Origin: Plesiocystis pacifica SIR-1
GTDB taxonomy: Bacteria; Myxococcota_A; Polyangia; Nannocystales; Nannocystaceae
Direction of reading: 5' to 3'
DNA: 64,000 nt
NCBI RefSeq assembly: GCF_000170895.1
Contig: NZ_ABCS01000010.1
Location: 62,001-126,000 of the forward strand
Shown: positions 49,159 through 58,833 of the stretch, piece by piece
How positions within the stretch are numbered: the stretch's first letter is position 1
Layout: every line of letters starts with the position of its first letter
Program-made: the position numbers and the translations under genes
The notes under the pieces: generated by a model
Databases searched by the model: none
Seen by the model: the letters and a program-made list of their open reading frames with translations, nothing else
What the model was told of the DNA's origin: nothing

Positions 49159-51002
49159 GCTCGGGTTTCCCGGTGCGCGGGCGCGAAGGGGGCCAGGGGG
49201 TTGGCGAGGGTGCCCTCGAGCTGCAGGCCGGCGGCGGGGTCGGCCAGGTCGAGGAGCTGACGGGCGTCTCGCAGCTGCATGCGGTTGAGGCAGCCGCGCG
49301 GGAACTGGGCGACGAACAGGTCGTCCTCGGCGTAGCGCCAGGCGTGCTCGGGGTGCTCGCGCTGGTAGGCGAGCACGCAGCCGGCGACCTCGCGCCAGAA
49401 CTCGGTCTCGGGCAGCCCGCACTGCTCGGCGAAGATCGGCGCGAGGAAGCGGAAGAAGCAGTCGAACACGTCCATGAGGATGTGCAGGGGCCGCAGCGCG
49501 GCGGGGTAGTCGACGGCGAGGCGGCGCACGGCCGGGGGCAGGCTCTCGGCCGGGCGGAACACCAGCACCTCCTCGGCGATGTCCTTCATGAACGCCCGCG
49601 CGGGCATGCCCTCGCGCAGGCCGAGGATCACGTTCTCGCCGTGGGGCATGAAGGCCAGGTCGTGGGCGAAGTAGCAGTGGAGGATCGGGCGCAGGTAGAC
49701 GCGCAGGTAGGCCCGGAGCCACTCTGTCGGCGCCAGGCCGTGGGCGCGCAGCAGCTCGGCGAGCAGGGCTCGGCCCTCGCGGTCGCGGTGCAGCAGCGCG
49801 GCCATGGTCATCAGCTGCTCGCCCACGGGCGCCTTGGCGACGGGGCTCTCCCGCCACAGCGCCGCGAACAGCTTGTTGAGTGGGCTCTTGCGCGGGCCGG
49901 CGCGCTCGTAGCTGGGCGTGCGGTAGCCGATCGCCGCGCACTCGCGGAGCACCTCGAAGTTGCACGCGCGCAGGGTCGCGTCCCCCGACACGAGGGCGTC
50001 GACCCACTGGTTGATCGCCGGGGTGGCGCGCATGTAGTCGGGCGAGAGCCCGCGGACGAAGCCCATGTTGACGATGCTCAGGGCGGTCTTGACGTAGCAG
50101 CGCCGCGGGGAGCTGAGGTTGAAGGCGGTGCGGATGCTCTGCTGGGGCTGGTAGGCGTCGTCGCCCTCGCCGAGCTCCACGACGTGGTCGCGGGCGATCT
50201 CACCGGCCAAGCAGGCGCACAGGCGGTTGCGCCACTGCCAGGGGTGGGCGGGCATGTAGAGGTAGGCCGCCGGGTCGAGGCCGCGGGCGCGCAGCCGGGC
50301 GTCGAAGCGGGCGCAGGTGTCGACGCCGAGCTCCTGGACGATGAAGGTCGCGTAGTCGAGGCCGTCGACGGCGGTGAACTCGGCCCGGGTGCGGCGCACG
50401 GCCACCCAGGTCATGGCCATGGGCTGGGCGACCTCGGGGGCGTAGCGGGCGTAGTCGTCGGCGTCGAAGCCCAGGCGCCCGGCGTTGACGAGGAAGCAGG
50501 GGTGGCCCTCGGTCATCGCGGTCTCGATGGTCTGGAACTGCGCCCGGGCCAGGGCGCGGGCGTAGTGGCGCTGGTTGTCGTACTTGTAGGCCGCGGCGTA
50601 GAGCGAGGCGCTGAGCTCCTCGAGGTAGGCCGTCAGCGCGGCGCCCTCGAGCCCGAGGGTCTCGCGGAAGTCGAGCACGAACTCGAGGGCGTCGAGCTCG
50701 AGGGGCTCGGCCTCGCTCGGATCCGGGGCGGGGGCCGTCCGTACCCGGACGATCGAGCTGGGATCGACGACCCAGTGGTCGAGGGCGAAGCGCCGGGCGT
50801 GGAAGCTGTAGTGGACGTGCGGGGCGTCGGCGCGCAGCTCGAAGCGCCCGCCCGAGGGCGCGGCGTTGCGCGGGGCGAGGAGCTTTTCGTGGCTGAACTC
50901 GGCGATCATCTTGGCGACGGCGACCTGGCTGATGCGGGTCCAGACCTTCGGTCGCAGGTGGGCGACGCCGTCGGGCGTGGGAGGGCACAGGGGGGAGTTC
51001 AC
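49155..51002 (-). CDS. IucA/IucC-family NIS siderophore synthetase
   Basis: A 615-residue protein from GTG 51002, overlapping the GNAT stop by 4 bp. Family blocks: AEFSHEKLLAPR near the N-terminus, MTEGHPCFLVNAGRLGFD, PAHPWQWRNRL, KTALSIVNMGFVRGLS, FMPHGENVILGL and FMKDIAEEV. The ATP-binding residues of this family lie in the GHP and MPHGEN blocks, both intact. It shares the whole layout with the fused synthetase downstream, so the pair probably carries out the two condensations on a symmetrical scaffold such as citrate. Which of the two is type A or type C cannot be settled by eye. Confidence 0.88.
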   Translation of the reverse strand: MNSPLCPPTPDGVAHLRPKVWTRISQVAVAKMIAEFSHEKLLAPRNAAPSGGRFELRADAPHVHYSFHARRFALDHWVVDPSSIVRVRTAPAPDPSEAEPLELDALEFVLDFRETLGLEGAALTAYLEELSASLYAAAYKYDNQRHYARALARAQFQTIETAMTEGHPCFLVNAGRLGFDADDYARYAPEVAQPMAMTWVAVRRTRAEFTAVDGLDYATFIVQELGVDTCARFDARLRARGLDPAAYLYMPAHPWQWRNRLCACLAGEIARDHVVELGEGDDAYQPQQSIRTAFNLSSPRRCYVKTALSIVNMGFVRGLSPDYMRATPAINQWVDALVSGDATLRACNFEVLRECAAIGYRTPSYERAGPRKSPLNKLFAALWRESPVAKAPVGEQLMTMAALLHRDREGRALLAELLRAHGLAPTEWLRAYLRVYLRPILHCYFAHDLAFMPHGENVILGLREGMPARAFMKDIAEEVLVFRPAESLPPAVRRLAVDYPAALRPLHILMDVFDCFFRFLAPIFAEQCGLPETEFWREVAGCVLAYQREHPEHAWRYAEDDLFVAQFPRGCLNRMQLRDARQLLDLADPAAGLQLEGTLANPLAPFAPAHRETRA

Positions 51003-51655
51003 GGCAGGGTCTCCATGGCGCGGCGCAGGTCCTCGCGGGTGCACACGGACAACATCGCGGTCTTGGCCGGCCCCGCGGGGCTCGCCTCGATCTCGATGGG
51101 CCGCAGCTCGCAAAAGCCAAAGGCGCGGTTGATGGCGCGGATCTTGTGGTTACGGACGTCGGGCTCGACGACGATGCGCTCGGCGGCAGGGTCGGCGAAC
51201 AGAAGCTCGAGCACGCTGGCGAAGGCGGCTCGGGTGAAGCCCGGGATGGGCTGGGCGGGGCGCGGGGCGACCAGGATGTGCAGGCCGCGATCGCTGTCGC
51301 GGGCGTCGTAGTGCCTGGCGAAGGCCTCGCAGATCGGCAGGTAGCACTCGGTCAAGAAGGCCGGCCGCGGCGCTTCGTCGGCAGCGCGGACCAGGCCGAT
51401 CAGCGCGCGCAGGCTGGGCCGGGCGGTGAGCGCCTCGTAGGCCGCGCGCACGTCGGCGCAGGTCATGCCCTGCATGCCCCAGTAGCGCGCGTAGTCCCGC
51501 CGGACCCAGTCGTGGATCGTCGCGGCGTCCCGGGCCAGGGCGAGCTCGCGCAGCTCGATGCGCTCGATGGATCCGACGCGCTGGTCGCTGACGAAGCGCC
51601 ACGGCCCGACGGGGCCAATGCGTGGCTCGCTCGGGGGCGTCTGTGGGCTCAGCAC
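50999..51655 (-). CDS. GNAT acyltransferase of siderophore synthesis (IucB/RhbD type)
   Basis: A 218-residue protein. Blocks LALARDAATIHDWVRRDYAR, GLHILVAPRP and EPDVRNHKIRAINRAFGF match the GNAT domain of the downstream fusion (HEWVNRDYAYFW, GVHVIVAPPD, EPDIRNKKMFTLCERVGF). It probably transfers an acetyl or other acyl group from CoA to an N-hydroxylated diamine. GTG 51655 overlaps the MFS stop by 7 bp; a CTG at 51652 would give a 4-bp overlap. Two GNAT domains in one operon suggest two different acyl groups or two acylation sites. Confidence 0.82.
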   Translation of the reverse strand: MLSPQTPPSEPRIGPVGPWRFVSDQRVGSIERIELRELALARDAATIHDWVRRDYARYWGMQGMTCADVRAAYEALTARPSLRALIGLVRAADEAPRPAFLTECYLPICEAFARHYDARDSDRGLHILVAPRPAQPIPGFTRAAFASVLELLFADPAAERIVVEPDVRNHKIRAINRAFGFCELRPIEIEASPAGPAKTAMLSVCTREDLRRAMETLP

Positions 51656-52902
51656 GGCGCGACCTCCTCGGGGGCCTTGCCCTCGCTCGGCGCGGCCGCG
51701 ACGAAGCGCGAGCCGTAGGCCGCGAACACGCCCGCGCCGACGACGAAGCCGCCCAGGGCGATCCACAGCGGCTGGACGAGGCCGCCCGCGTTGACGGCCA
51801 GGCCCGCGATCCAAAACGCGATCAGCACGCCGCCTTGTTGGCACAGGTTCATGTGGCTGTAGTCCTCGGCGTAGCGCTCGGGGGGGCTGATCTCGAACAG
51901 CGCGAGGTCCAGGTCGACGAGGCCGCGGAAGGCCGCCCAGCCGTAGATGAAGCGGCCGACGACGATCGCCGCGGGCAGCGGGGTCGCCTGGATGGCCACC
52001 CCGAGGGCGATGAGCGCGAGCCACTTGTAGAGGCTGCCCGGCCGCGACCAGCCCATGTGCTGGACCCCGAGGGCGACCAGCGAGGCGAGGGCCGGGATCG
52101 CAAACACCCACCCGGACACCAGCTCGCCGTCGAGGCTCGAGCGCGTGCCCCAGTACTCGACGAAGAAGGGCCGGGTGATGAAGGCGCTGAAGTAGACGAC
52201 GGCCATGAGCAGGCCGAGGCGGACCAGGGGCGAGAGGCGTTGAGGAATGGGCGGGAGCGCGGGGGCCGGGTCGTCCGCGGACGCCTCGACCACCTCGGGG
52301 ACCCCCTCATGGGCGGGTTCCGGGCTCGGCGCCCGCGCGCCGCGGCGCAGCAGGTAGACCGACACGCCCATCTGCAGGAAGTCCCCCGCGGCCATGACCA
52401 GGTAGGCCGCGCGCGGGTCGTGGTGTTCGAGCACCCAGCCGCCCAAGGTCGCGCCCAGGATGCCGCCGAGGTGGACGATGACCGTCAACAGCCCGATGAC
52501 CCCGGCGTGGCTGGCCTTGGGCACCAGGCGCATCACGTAGGGGTAGACCAGCAGGTAGCTGGCCTTGAACACGATCATCGTCAGGGTGCAGGCCCAAAAG
52601 CTCCACAGCTCCGTGGTCAGGTGGCTGGCGATGGCCAGGCCACCAGCGCCGAGCTGGCCGACGACCAGCAGCTGCAGCGTCGACCAGCGCCGCTCGAGGC
52701 GGGCCCAGACGGGGAGGGCGAGCATCACCGTCAGGCAGGTCGCGGCGAGGTAGAGGCCGACGTGGCGCGGGTCCTCGACGCCGAAGGCCGTGGCGAACAG
52801 CTTGGGGAAAAAGGGCAGCAGCGTCGCGTCCGTGATCACGGCGCTGGCCGTGGTCGCGATCAACAGGTCGCGCTGACGCGCCGCGCTCAGCCCTTCGCTC
52901 AC
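51649..52902 (-). CDS. MFS transporter, likely siderophore exporter
   Basis: A 417-residue protein with about 12 hydrophobic helices in two groups of six, separated by a cytoplasmic loop (about residues 200-235, GVPEVVEASADDPAPALPP). GTG 52902 overlaps the monooxygenase stop (GTGA). MFS proteins in NIS operons usually export the finished siderophore or, less often, import it. The location between biosynthetic genes favours export. No substrate residues can be named. Confidence 0.8.
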   Translation of the reverse strand: MSEGLSAARQRDLLIATTASAVITDATLLPFFPKLFATAFGVEDPRHVGLYLAATCLTVMLALPVWARLERRWSTLQLLVVGQLGAGGLAIASHLTTELWSFWACTLTMIVFKASYLLVYPYVMRLVPKASHAGVIGLLTVIVHLGGILGATLGGWVLEHHDPRAAYLVMAAGDFLQMGVSVYLLRRGARAPSPEPAHEGVPEVVEASADDPAPALPPIPQRLSPLVRLGLLMAVVYFSAFITRPFFVEYWGTRSSLDGELVSGWVFAIPALASLVALGVQHMGWSRPGSLYKWLALIALGVAIQATPLPAAIVVGRFIYGWAAFRGLVDLDLALFEISPPERYAEDYSHMNLCQQGGVLIAFWIAGLAVNAGGLVQPLWIALGGFVVGAGVFAAYGSRFVAAAPSEGKAPEEVAPC

Positions 52903-54299
52903 GCCGCGCTCTCCCGCTTGGTGATCCGCGACTCGGCCTCGGCTCCGCGGGCCCCCTCGTGGTCGAGGTGGTGGCCAAAGCGGGTGAAGGCGGTGCGCTC
53001 GGGCAGGCGGTAGTGGGCTCGGCCGAGCACGGTGTTGATGATCCGCGCGTTGCGGTAGGCGCAGATGCCCAGGTCCGGGGCCGCCACGCCGTGGCTGTGG
53101 AGGTCGGCGTTGACCACGAAGACCTTGCCGCCCAGGCTCGGGTCGGAGCGCACGGCGTGGTCGAGGTCGAGGTCGAGGCGCCCGGCCGCGTCGCGCTGGA
53201 GCAGGGGCTCGAGGGGCTCGAGGAAGGTCGGCTGGCGGTGGCGGTAGCCGGTCGCGAAGATCAGCAGGTCGGTGTCGCGCTCGAAGCCGTGGTCGGCCAC
53301 GCGGTCGTGGCAGCGCAGCGTGACGCCGGCGTCGGAGCGCTGGACGCCGCGCAGCTCGGTGGCCACGCGCAGCTCGAGGTCGACCTCGCCGAAGGCCACG
53401 GCGCGGCTGTAGAGCTGGTCGTGGATGGCCTCGAGGGTGTCGGTGGAGATGCCCTTGTAGTGGCGCCACTGGTTGGCCACGAGGGCGTCGCGGGTGGCCT
53501 CGGGCAGGGCGTGGAAGTGCTTGACGTAGCTCGGGGTGGTCATCTCGAGCACGAGCTTGGTGTAGTCGAGGGGCGCGAAGCTGGCGGTCCGGGTCAGCCA
53601 GCGGATCCCCGGGCGCGGGCCGGGGCGGCGGCGCAGCAGGTCGAGGACGACCTCGGCCCCGGACTGGCCCGAGCCGACCACGGTCACGGTCTGCGCGGCG
53701 TCGACCTCGTCAACGCGCGCGAGGTATTGGGCCGAGTGCATCCAGCGGCTGCGCTCGACGCCCTCGACCAGCTCGGGCACCCACGGCGCGGTGCCGATGC
53801 CGACGCTGAGGTTGCGGGCCGGGAGCGAGGCGGTGCCCCCGTCGGTCGCGCGCAGGCGGACCATGAACTGCTCGGCCGCGGCGTCCCATTCGACGAGCTC
53901 GACGCGCTGGCCAAAGGCGACCTGCTCGAGCTGGGCCAGGGCCCAGCGCAGGTAGTCCTCGTACTCGCTGCGCATCATGTGGAAGCGCTCGCGGATGTAA
54001 AAGGGGTACATGCGGTCCTGGTCGGCCAGGTAGGCGAGGAAGGACAGCGGGTGGGTGGGGTCGACCAGGGAGACCAGGTCGGCGAGGAAGCTGACCTGCA
54101 GCCGGGCGTCCTCGAACATCAAGCCGGGGTGCCAGCGGAAGTCTTCGGCGGCGTCGACGGTGAAGGCCTTCAGCTCGGGGACCGTCGAGCTCAGGGCCGC
54201 CAGGCCCATGTTGAAGGGGCCGCAGCCCACGGCGAGGAGGTCGACGGGGCGCGCGGGCAGGGGCGCGCGGGGGATGGGGGCGTTCGCGTGGCGGGTCAT
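52899..54299 (-). CDS. L-lysine/L-ornithine/diamine N-monooxygenase (IucD-like)
   Basis: A 466-residue flavin N-hydroxylase. The FAD motif is AVGCGPFNMGLAAL (near residue 25), the family block FHPGLM appears as FRWHPGLMFEDARLQVSFLADL, the NADPH motif is VVGSGQSGAEV near residue 208, and FATGYRHRQP marks the C-terminal part. It hydroxylates a primary amine with NADPH and O2, giving the hydroxamate precursor. With a decarboxylase gene just upstream, a diamine is the likely substrate, as for RhbE or DesB. ATG 54299 overlaps the decarboxylase stop (ATGA). Confidence 0.9.
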   Translation of the reverse strand: MTRHANAPIPRAPLPARPVDLLAVGCGPFNMGLAALSSTVPELKAFTVDAAEDFRWHPGLMFEDARLQVSFLADLVSLVDPTHPLSFLAYLADQDRMYPFYIRERFHMMRSEYEDYLRWALAQLEQVAFGQRVELVEWDAAAEQFMVRLRATDGGTASLPARNLSVGIGTAPWVPELVEGVERSRWMHSAQYLARVDEVDAAQTVTVVGSGQSGAEVVLDLLRRRPGPRPGIRWLTRTASFAPLDYTKLVLEMTTPSYVKHFHALPEATRDALVANQWRHYKGISTDTLEAIHDQLYSRAVAFGEVDLELRVATELRGVQRSDAGVTLRCHDRVADHGFERDTDLLIFATGYRHRQPTFLEPLEPLLQRDAAGRLDLDLDHAVRSDPSLGGKVFVVNADLHSHGVAAPDLGICAYRNARIINTVLGRAHYRLPERTAFTRFGHHLDHEGARGAEAESRITKRESAA

Positions 54300-55966
54300 T
54301 CGGGGGTCTCCTGCGCCTCGAGCTCGCGGCGGCCGGTGGCGACGATGCGCTCGAGCAGCGCCTCGAGCTGCTCGGGGCGGGTGCGGGGGTTGATCAGGGT
54401 GAACTTGAGGCACAGCCGCGAGGGCTCGCCGGGCACGTCGACGCGGGTGCGGCCGACGAGGGCCTCGCCGGACGCGAGCAGGCGGCGACGGATCGCTGCG
54501 TTGACGCGATCGAGGCGCTCGGACTCGGATTCGGAGGCCGACTCCGATTCGGGGTTTGCTTCGGCGGTGTCGAGGCGCGGCCGGTAGCGGAACACGATCG
54601 TGGTCAGCTCGGCCGCGCACACCAGCTCGAGCTCGGGGTGGTCGAGGATCCACGCCTGCCCGTGGCGGGCGAGCTCGTGGCAGGCGTCGACCATGGCGCC
54701 CAGGCCCGCGCGGCCCAGGCCCAGGAAGGTCGCGGCGACCTTGACCGCGTCGGCCCGGCGGGTGGTCTGCAGGCTGCGCCCGAGCAGGCCGGTGTAGCCC
54801 GCCTGGGCCTCGTCGAGGGGGTTGAGGTACTCGACGTTGCGCTCCGTGGACGCGAAGGCGTCGGGCTTGGCCACGAGCAGCACGCTGGTCGCGGCCGGCT
54901 GCCAGCCGAGCTTGTGCAGGTCGAGGGTGATCGAGTCGGCGAAGTGCAGGCCCTCGAGGCGCGGGGCGAGGCGGCGGGAGAACAGCGCGCCGAAGCCGTA
55001 GGCGGCGTCGACGTGGAACCACACGCCGCGCTCGTGGGCGATGGTCGCCAGCTCGACGAGGGGGTCGACGGAGCCGAAGTCCGTGGTCCCGGCCGTGGCG
55101 ATGATGGCGATCGGGGTCTGGTCGTCGTCGAGCTCGGCCAGGCAGCGGCGCAGGGCCGCGGTGTCCATGCGCCGGCAGCGATCCACGGGCACGGGGACGA
55201 CCGCGCCCTCGCCGAGGCCCAAGGCGGCGCAGGCTCGGTGCACGGAGAAGTGCGCGACGGCGGAGCACAGCACGACCGGGCGGCGCAGGCCTGCGACGCC
55301 GTCGCGGCGGGCGTCGATGCCCAGCCGGCGCGCGGCGCTGTCCCGGGCGAGGAGCAGCCCGAGCAGGTTGGACATCGATCCGCCCGGGGTCAGCACCCCG
55401 TCCGCGTCCGCGCCCAGGCCCGCCAGATCGATGAGGGCCTCGACGACCCAGCGCTCGATGGCCACGGACGAGGGCCCCGAGTCGAAGGTGTCGACGGAGG
55501 AATTGACGACGCTCGCCAGGGTGTCCGCGGCCGCGGCCACGGCCAGGGTCGGCGGCTGCAGGTGCGCGACGGCGTTGGGGTGGCTCAGGTCGAGGCCGTG
55601 GCGCGCGAGCACGCCGCTGACGAGCTCGAGGGCCCGGCGCTCCCCGAGGCCGCGCTCGGGCAAGGTGGCGGGGCCGAGCTCGCTCAGCGCCCGCTCGAGC
55701 ACGATCGCCGCGGTCCCCGGGGCGGAGCCGGGCGGCAGCGGACCGCGGGTGCGGGCGAAGCTCTCGCGCTCGGCGAGGGAGGCCAGGTCGAGGTCGCCGG
55801 CGAAGCGGGCCATGCCCTCGGGGGTCTGGGCCCAGGTTCGGGGGTCGCGGGCGAGGGCCCGCTGGGCGTTGTCCTCGGCGCTCGACAGGGAGGCTTGCGG
55901 TTTTGAGGACGCAGGGGTCTCGCCGCCCGGCTGTGCGCCGCGCGGTGGCAGGGGCTGGATGTGCAT
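54296..55966 (-). CDS. PLP-dependent decarboxylase (diaminobutyrate/lysine type)
   Basis: A 556-residue group II decarboxylase. LTPGGSMSNLLGLLLAR, ATAGTTDFGSVDPL, FHVDAAYGFG and DLHKLGW (PLP Lys near residue 350) are all present. Relatives in siderophore operons (RhbB, DesA) make 1,3-diaminopropane or cadaverine from diaminobutyrate or lysine. No diaminobutyrate aminotransferase is in the window, so lysine or ornithine is also possible. A Glu/Ser tract (NPESESASESESER) near residue 475 is unusual for the family. The gene starts 9 bp after the lipoprotein stop with AGGA upstream. Confidence 0.88.
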   Translation of the reverse strand: MHIQPLPPRGAQPGGETPASSKPQASLSSAEDNAQRALARDPRTWAQTPEGMARFAGDLDLASLAERESFARTRGPLPPGSAPGTAAIVLERALSELGPATLPERGLGERRALELVSGVLARHGLDLSHPNAVAHLQPPTLAVAAAADTLASVVNSSVDTFDSGPSSVAIERWVVEALIDLAGLGADADGVLTPGGSMSNLLGLLLARDSAARRLGIDARRDGVAGLRRPVVLCSAVAHFSVHRACAALGLGEGAVVPVPVDRCRRMDTAALRRCLAELDDDQTPIAIIATAGTTDFGSVDPLVELATIAHERGVWFHVDAAYGFGALFSRRLAPRLEGLHFADSITLDLHKLGWQPAATSVLLVAKPDAFASTERNVEYLNPLDEAQAGYTGLLGRSLQTTRRADAVKVAATFLGLGRAGLGAMVDACHELARHGQAWILDHPELELVCAAELTTIVFRYRPRLDTAEANPESESASESESERLDRVNAAIRRRLLASGEALVGRTRVDVPGEPSRLCLKFTLINPRTRPEQLEALLERIVATGRRELEAQETPE

Positions 55967-55975
55967 CTTGGGGTC

Positions 55976-57235
55976 CTAGGGCAGGGCGTGGACGCCGTAG
56001 AAGTAGCCGTCCATGGTGAACGCGGGAGACATCTCGTTGGTGGTCGGATCGACCTCGTAGACCGTGCTGTTCGCCCCCATGTCCTCGCTCTCACCGAGGT
56101 AGAGCAGGCCGCGGGTGGCGACGCCGGGGAAGCCGACGGCGGACATCGGCGCGCCGGCGACGGGCTTCATGCTCGGCGCGTCGCCGAGCTCGATGCGCCA
56201 CAGCTGGTGGGCGTTGTGGTCCCAAAACGCGAAGTCGACGGGCTCGACGTCTGCGGGCAGCTCGTCGGGGTGGAAGATCTTGACGAAGCCGACGCCCGAG
56301 CCTTGCTCGGCGGTCTCGAGCTCGGTGATGGCCTCGAGGCCGCCGGTCAGCTCGGGGATCGTGAACGCGTAGTCCGGGTCGAAGTCCGTGGCGCCGGCGG
56401 GGATGCGCAGCACGCAGTTGTCGGCCGCGGGCGCGGCCCCGGCGTTCTCGAACATCTGCGCCGAGTAGTTGCGCCCGTCGCCGAGCACGTAGGCGTGGCC
56501 GTCGGCTCCGAACACGGCCCGGCCGCCGCTGGCGCAGCGATCGTCCGTGGCGACGCCGACGAGCTCGAGGGCCTTGGGGTCGACGATGGTCATCGAGACC
56601 TCGGGGTAGATGCTGCCGGCGTTCCAGTCGGCCCAGCGCCCGGGGATGTAGACGAGGCCGTCGGGGCCCGTGGTCGTGGTCCAGTTCTCGAGGTCGTAGC
56701 CGTCGACGTGCAGGTGGGCCAGATCGACGGTGCCCGTGATGGTCATGGTCGAGGGGTCCCAGACGATGGCCAGCAGCGAGTCGCTCGACACGGACACGGC
56801 GGTGGTCTCGTCGACGAGGGTGTTGCCGAAGTCGATGGCGGCGAGGCCGTAGGCCGCGAGGCTCATCTCCCCGACCTGGGTCAGCGCCCCGGTCTCGGAG
56901 ATCTCCCACTTCACCCAGGTCGGCGCCTCGGCCATGCCGACGAGCACGGCGTTGCCGCTGACGAGGTAGACGGCGTTGCCCGGGACCTCGATGGCGTTGG
57001 CGTTGTCGAGGTGGCCGTCGAGCTCGCGGACCACGGAGAAGTAGGTGGTCCGGCCGACGTCGGTGATGATCACGGAGCTGAGCAGGTAGCCGCCGTCCCA
57101 GCCCTCGTCGCCGGTCGCGGCGGCGCCGTCGTCGTTGGACGAGCCGCCCGTGTCGCAGGCGAGGGCTGAGGTCAGGCAGGCCGCGAGGGCCAGGGTCGGC
57201 AAGGGGCGAATGAGGAGGGCGCGAAGGTCTGTCAT
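55976..57235 (-). CDS. Lipoprotein of siderophore operon (MxcI-like)
   Basis: A 419-residue protein with a lipoprotein signal (lipobox TSALAC, Cys27), an acidic Gly/Asp linker and a beta-rich body probably forming a propeller (VSSDSLLAIVWDPSTMTITG, GPDGLVYIPGRWADW, FGADGHAYVLGDG). I associate this with the MxcI-type proteins of myxobacterial siderophore clusters, from memory and unverified. It may bind the ferric siderophore on the cell surface or in the periplasm. ATG 57235 overlaps the PepSY gene stop (ATGA). Confidence 0.7.
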   Translation of the reverse strand: MTDLRALLIRPLPTLALAACLTSALACDTGGSSNDDGAAATGDEGWDGGYLLSSVIITDVGRTTYFSVVRELDGHLDNANAIEVPGNAVYLVSGNAVLVGMAEAPTWVKWEISETGALTQVGEMSLAAYGLAAIDFGNTLVDETTAVSVSSDSLLAIVWDPSTMTITGTVDLAHLHVDGYDLENWTTTTGPDGLVYIPGRWADWNAGSIYPEVSMTIVDPKALELVGVATDDRCASGGRAVFGADGHAYVLGDGRNYSAQMFENAGAAPAADNCVLRIPAGATDFDPDYAFTIPELTGGLEAITELETAEQGSGVGFVKIFHPDELPADVEPVDFAFWDHNAHQLWRIELGDAPSMKPVAGAPMSAVGFPGVATRGLLYLGESEDMGANSTVYEVDPTTNEMSPAFTMDGYFYGVHALP

Positions 57236-58833
57236 GGCAGGGTCCGGGGGTTGAGGAGCAGGGCTCGGGCGCCGGCGAGGCAGCCGAGGGCGAGGGCGAG
57301 GGCGAGCAGGTCCCCGGCGATCGGCCAGGGCTGGGGGCCGCGGGACCACAGCTCGAAGAGGGAGAGGCCATTGGCTAGGGCGACCAGCGCGGGCGCGCCG
57401 AGGAAGCCGAGGCCGGCGCAGCCGAGGGTCAGGGCCAGGGCGCGCTCGAGGGTCAGGGTCCAGCCCAAGGCGGCGGCCGCCGCCAGGCCCAGGAGCAAGG
57501 TCGCGGTCATGGCCGTGGCCGGATCGTCGAGCTGGGCCGCGCAGGCGACGGCCCAGCTGGCGAGCACGAGGGGGCAGCAGGCGACCAGGCCGCCCGAGAG
57601 CGCGACGGCCAGCGTCGCGGCCGCGCGGGCGCTCCGGGGCGCGTCCTCGACCGTGCTCTGGGCCTTGATCTGGCGGCGGGCGTAGACCAGCAGCCCGGTC
57701 ATCGACAGGCCGCAGGTCGCGAGGCCCAAGAGCACCCACAGGACCTGCGTCAGCCGGCCCAAGAGCGTGCCGAAGTGCAGCGCGTCGATGAGCTCGAGGG
57801 CCGCGCTCGACACCGAAGGCACGGCGCCGACCTCTGGCTTGTCCGCGAGGAAGCGGCCGTCGTGGCCGTCGTAGACGTAGCGCAGGCGCTCGTCCCCCCA
57901 GGCGCTCTCGCGCTCGAGCACCACCGTCGCGCGGGCTTGTTCGCCGCCCCAGTGCTCGAGGGAGAGGGAGCGGAAGCTCGCGCCTTCGCTGCGCGCGAGG
58001 GCGTCGCGGAGCATCGGGTCGAGGGCTCGCACGGAGGGCCCCGCGGCGGGCTCGACGGGGACCTCGGGGACCAGATCGGCGAGCATCTCGGCCCGATCGC
58101 CGCCGTAGCGCGCGAGGGTCAGGACCGGGAGCACGACCGTGGACGAGAAACAAAAGAAGGCCCCGGTCAGGGCGATGATCGCGGTGTAGGGCAGGGTCCA
58201 GCTGCCCACGAGGGTGTGCAGGTCGCCCGCGAACACCCGCAGCCGCGTCTTGCGTGGGCGTCGGCGCAGCTTCTCGGCCGTCGGTTGGTGCACCCACACG
58301 CCGCTGACCAGCAGCGCGAGCAGGCCGAAGGCGAGCAGGCCCGTGACCAGCAGCCCGAGGGTCCGGGGCAGGAGCAGGAAGACGTGCAGCTCGATGATGA
58401 AGGCGGCGAGGCGATCGTGGGGCCGCGGCGCCTGGACCTCGCCGGGCGTGCCTTCGCGGCGCTCGAAGACTTCGAGGGTCTCGGGGTCGAGGGAGAGGCC
58501 GCGGGCGTGGGCGGGCTCGCCCTCGACCGCGCTCGGCGTCTCGAAGTAGGCGAGCAGGGGCTCGCCGTGGTCTTGAGCGATGTGCGCCTGCTCGAACTCC
58601 GAGGGGGTCGCGGCCGCGAGCGCGCGGTCGAGATCGAAGCCTTCGAGCTCGCCGATCGCCGGGTATTGGGGAGCCCGCGCGGCCCAGGCGTCGATCTCGG
58701 ACGCGAAGGTCGCGAGCACGCCGCTGAAGAACACCAGGGTCCCGACCACGGCGACGACCAGGCCGATCCACCGGTGCAGTCGGTACAGCCGCGGTCGCGG
58801 GCGTCGACGGGCTTCGGCCTTGGGCGAGCTCAT
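57232..58833 (-). CDS. PepSY-associated membrane protein, likely ferrisiderophore reductase
   Basis: A 533-residue protein. It begins with the PepSY-TM block RLYRLHRWIGLVVAVVGTLV (conserved His in the first helix). Two more His-bearing helices follow (FIIELHVFLLLPRTLG, DLHTLVGSWTLPYTAIIALTG), then DALHFGTLLGRLTQVLWVLLG, as in PepSY-TM reductases such as FpvG that reduce iron from siderophores with haem. A further four-helix extension of about 130 residues ends the chain and is unusual. ATG 58833 overlaps the upstream stop. Confidence 0.82.
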   Translation of the reverse strand: MSSPKAEARRRPRPRLYRLHRWIGLVVAVVGTLVFFSGVLATFASEIDAWAARAPQYPAIGELEGFDLDRALAAATPSEFEQAHIAQDHGEPLLAYFETPSAVEGEPAHARGLSLDPETLEVFERREGTPGEVQAPRPHDRLAAFIIELHVFLLLPRTLGLLVTGLLAFGLLALLVSGVWVHQPTAEKLRRRPRKTRLRVFAGDLHTLVGSWTLPYTAIIALTGAFFCFSSTVVLPVLTLARYGGDRAEMLADLVPEVPVEPAAGPSVRALDPMLRDALARSEGASFRSLSLEHWGGEQARATVVLERESAWGDERLRYVYDGHDGRFLADKPEVGAVPSVSSAALELIDALHFGTLLGRLTQVLWVLLGLATCGLSMTGLLVYARRQIKAQSTVEDAPRSARAAATLAVALSGGLVACCPLVLASWAVACAAQLDDPATAMTATLLLGLAAAAALGWTLTLERALALTLGCAGLGFLGAPALVALANGLSLFELWSRGPQPWPIAGDLLALALALGCLAGARALLLNPRTLP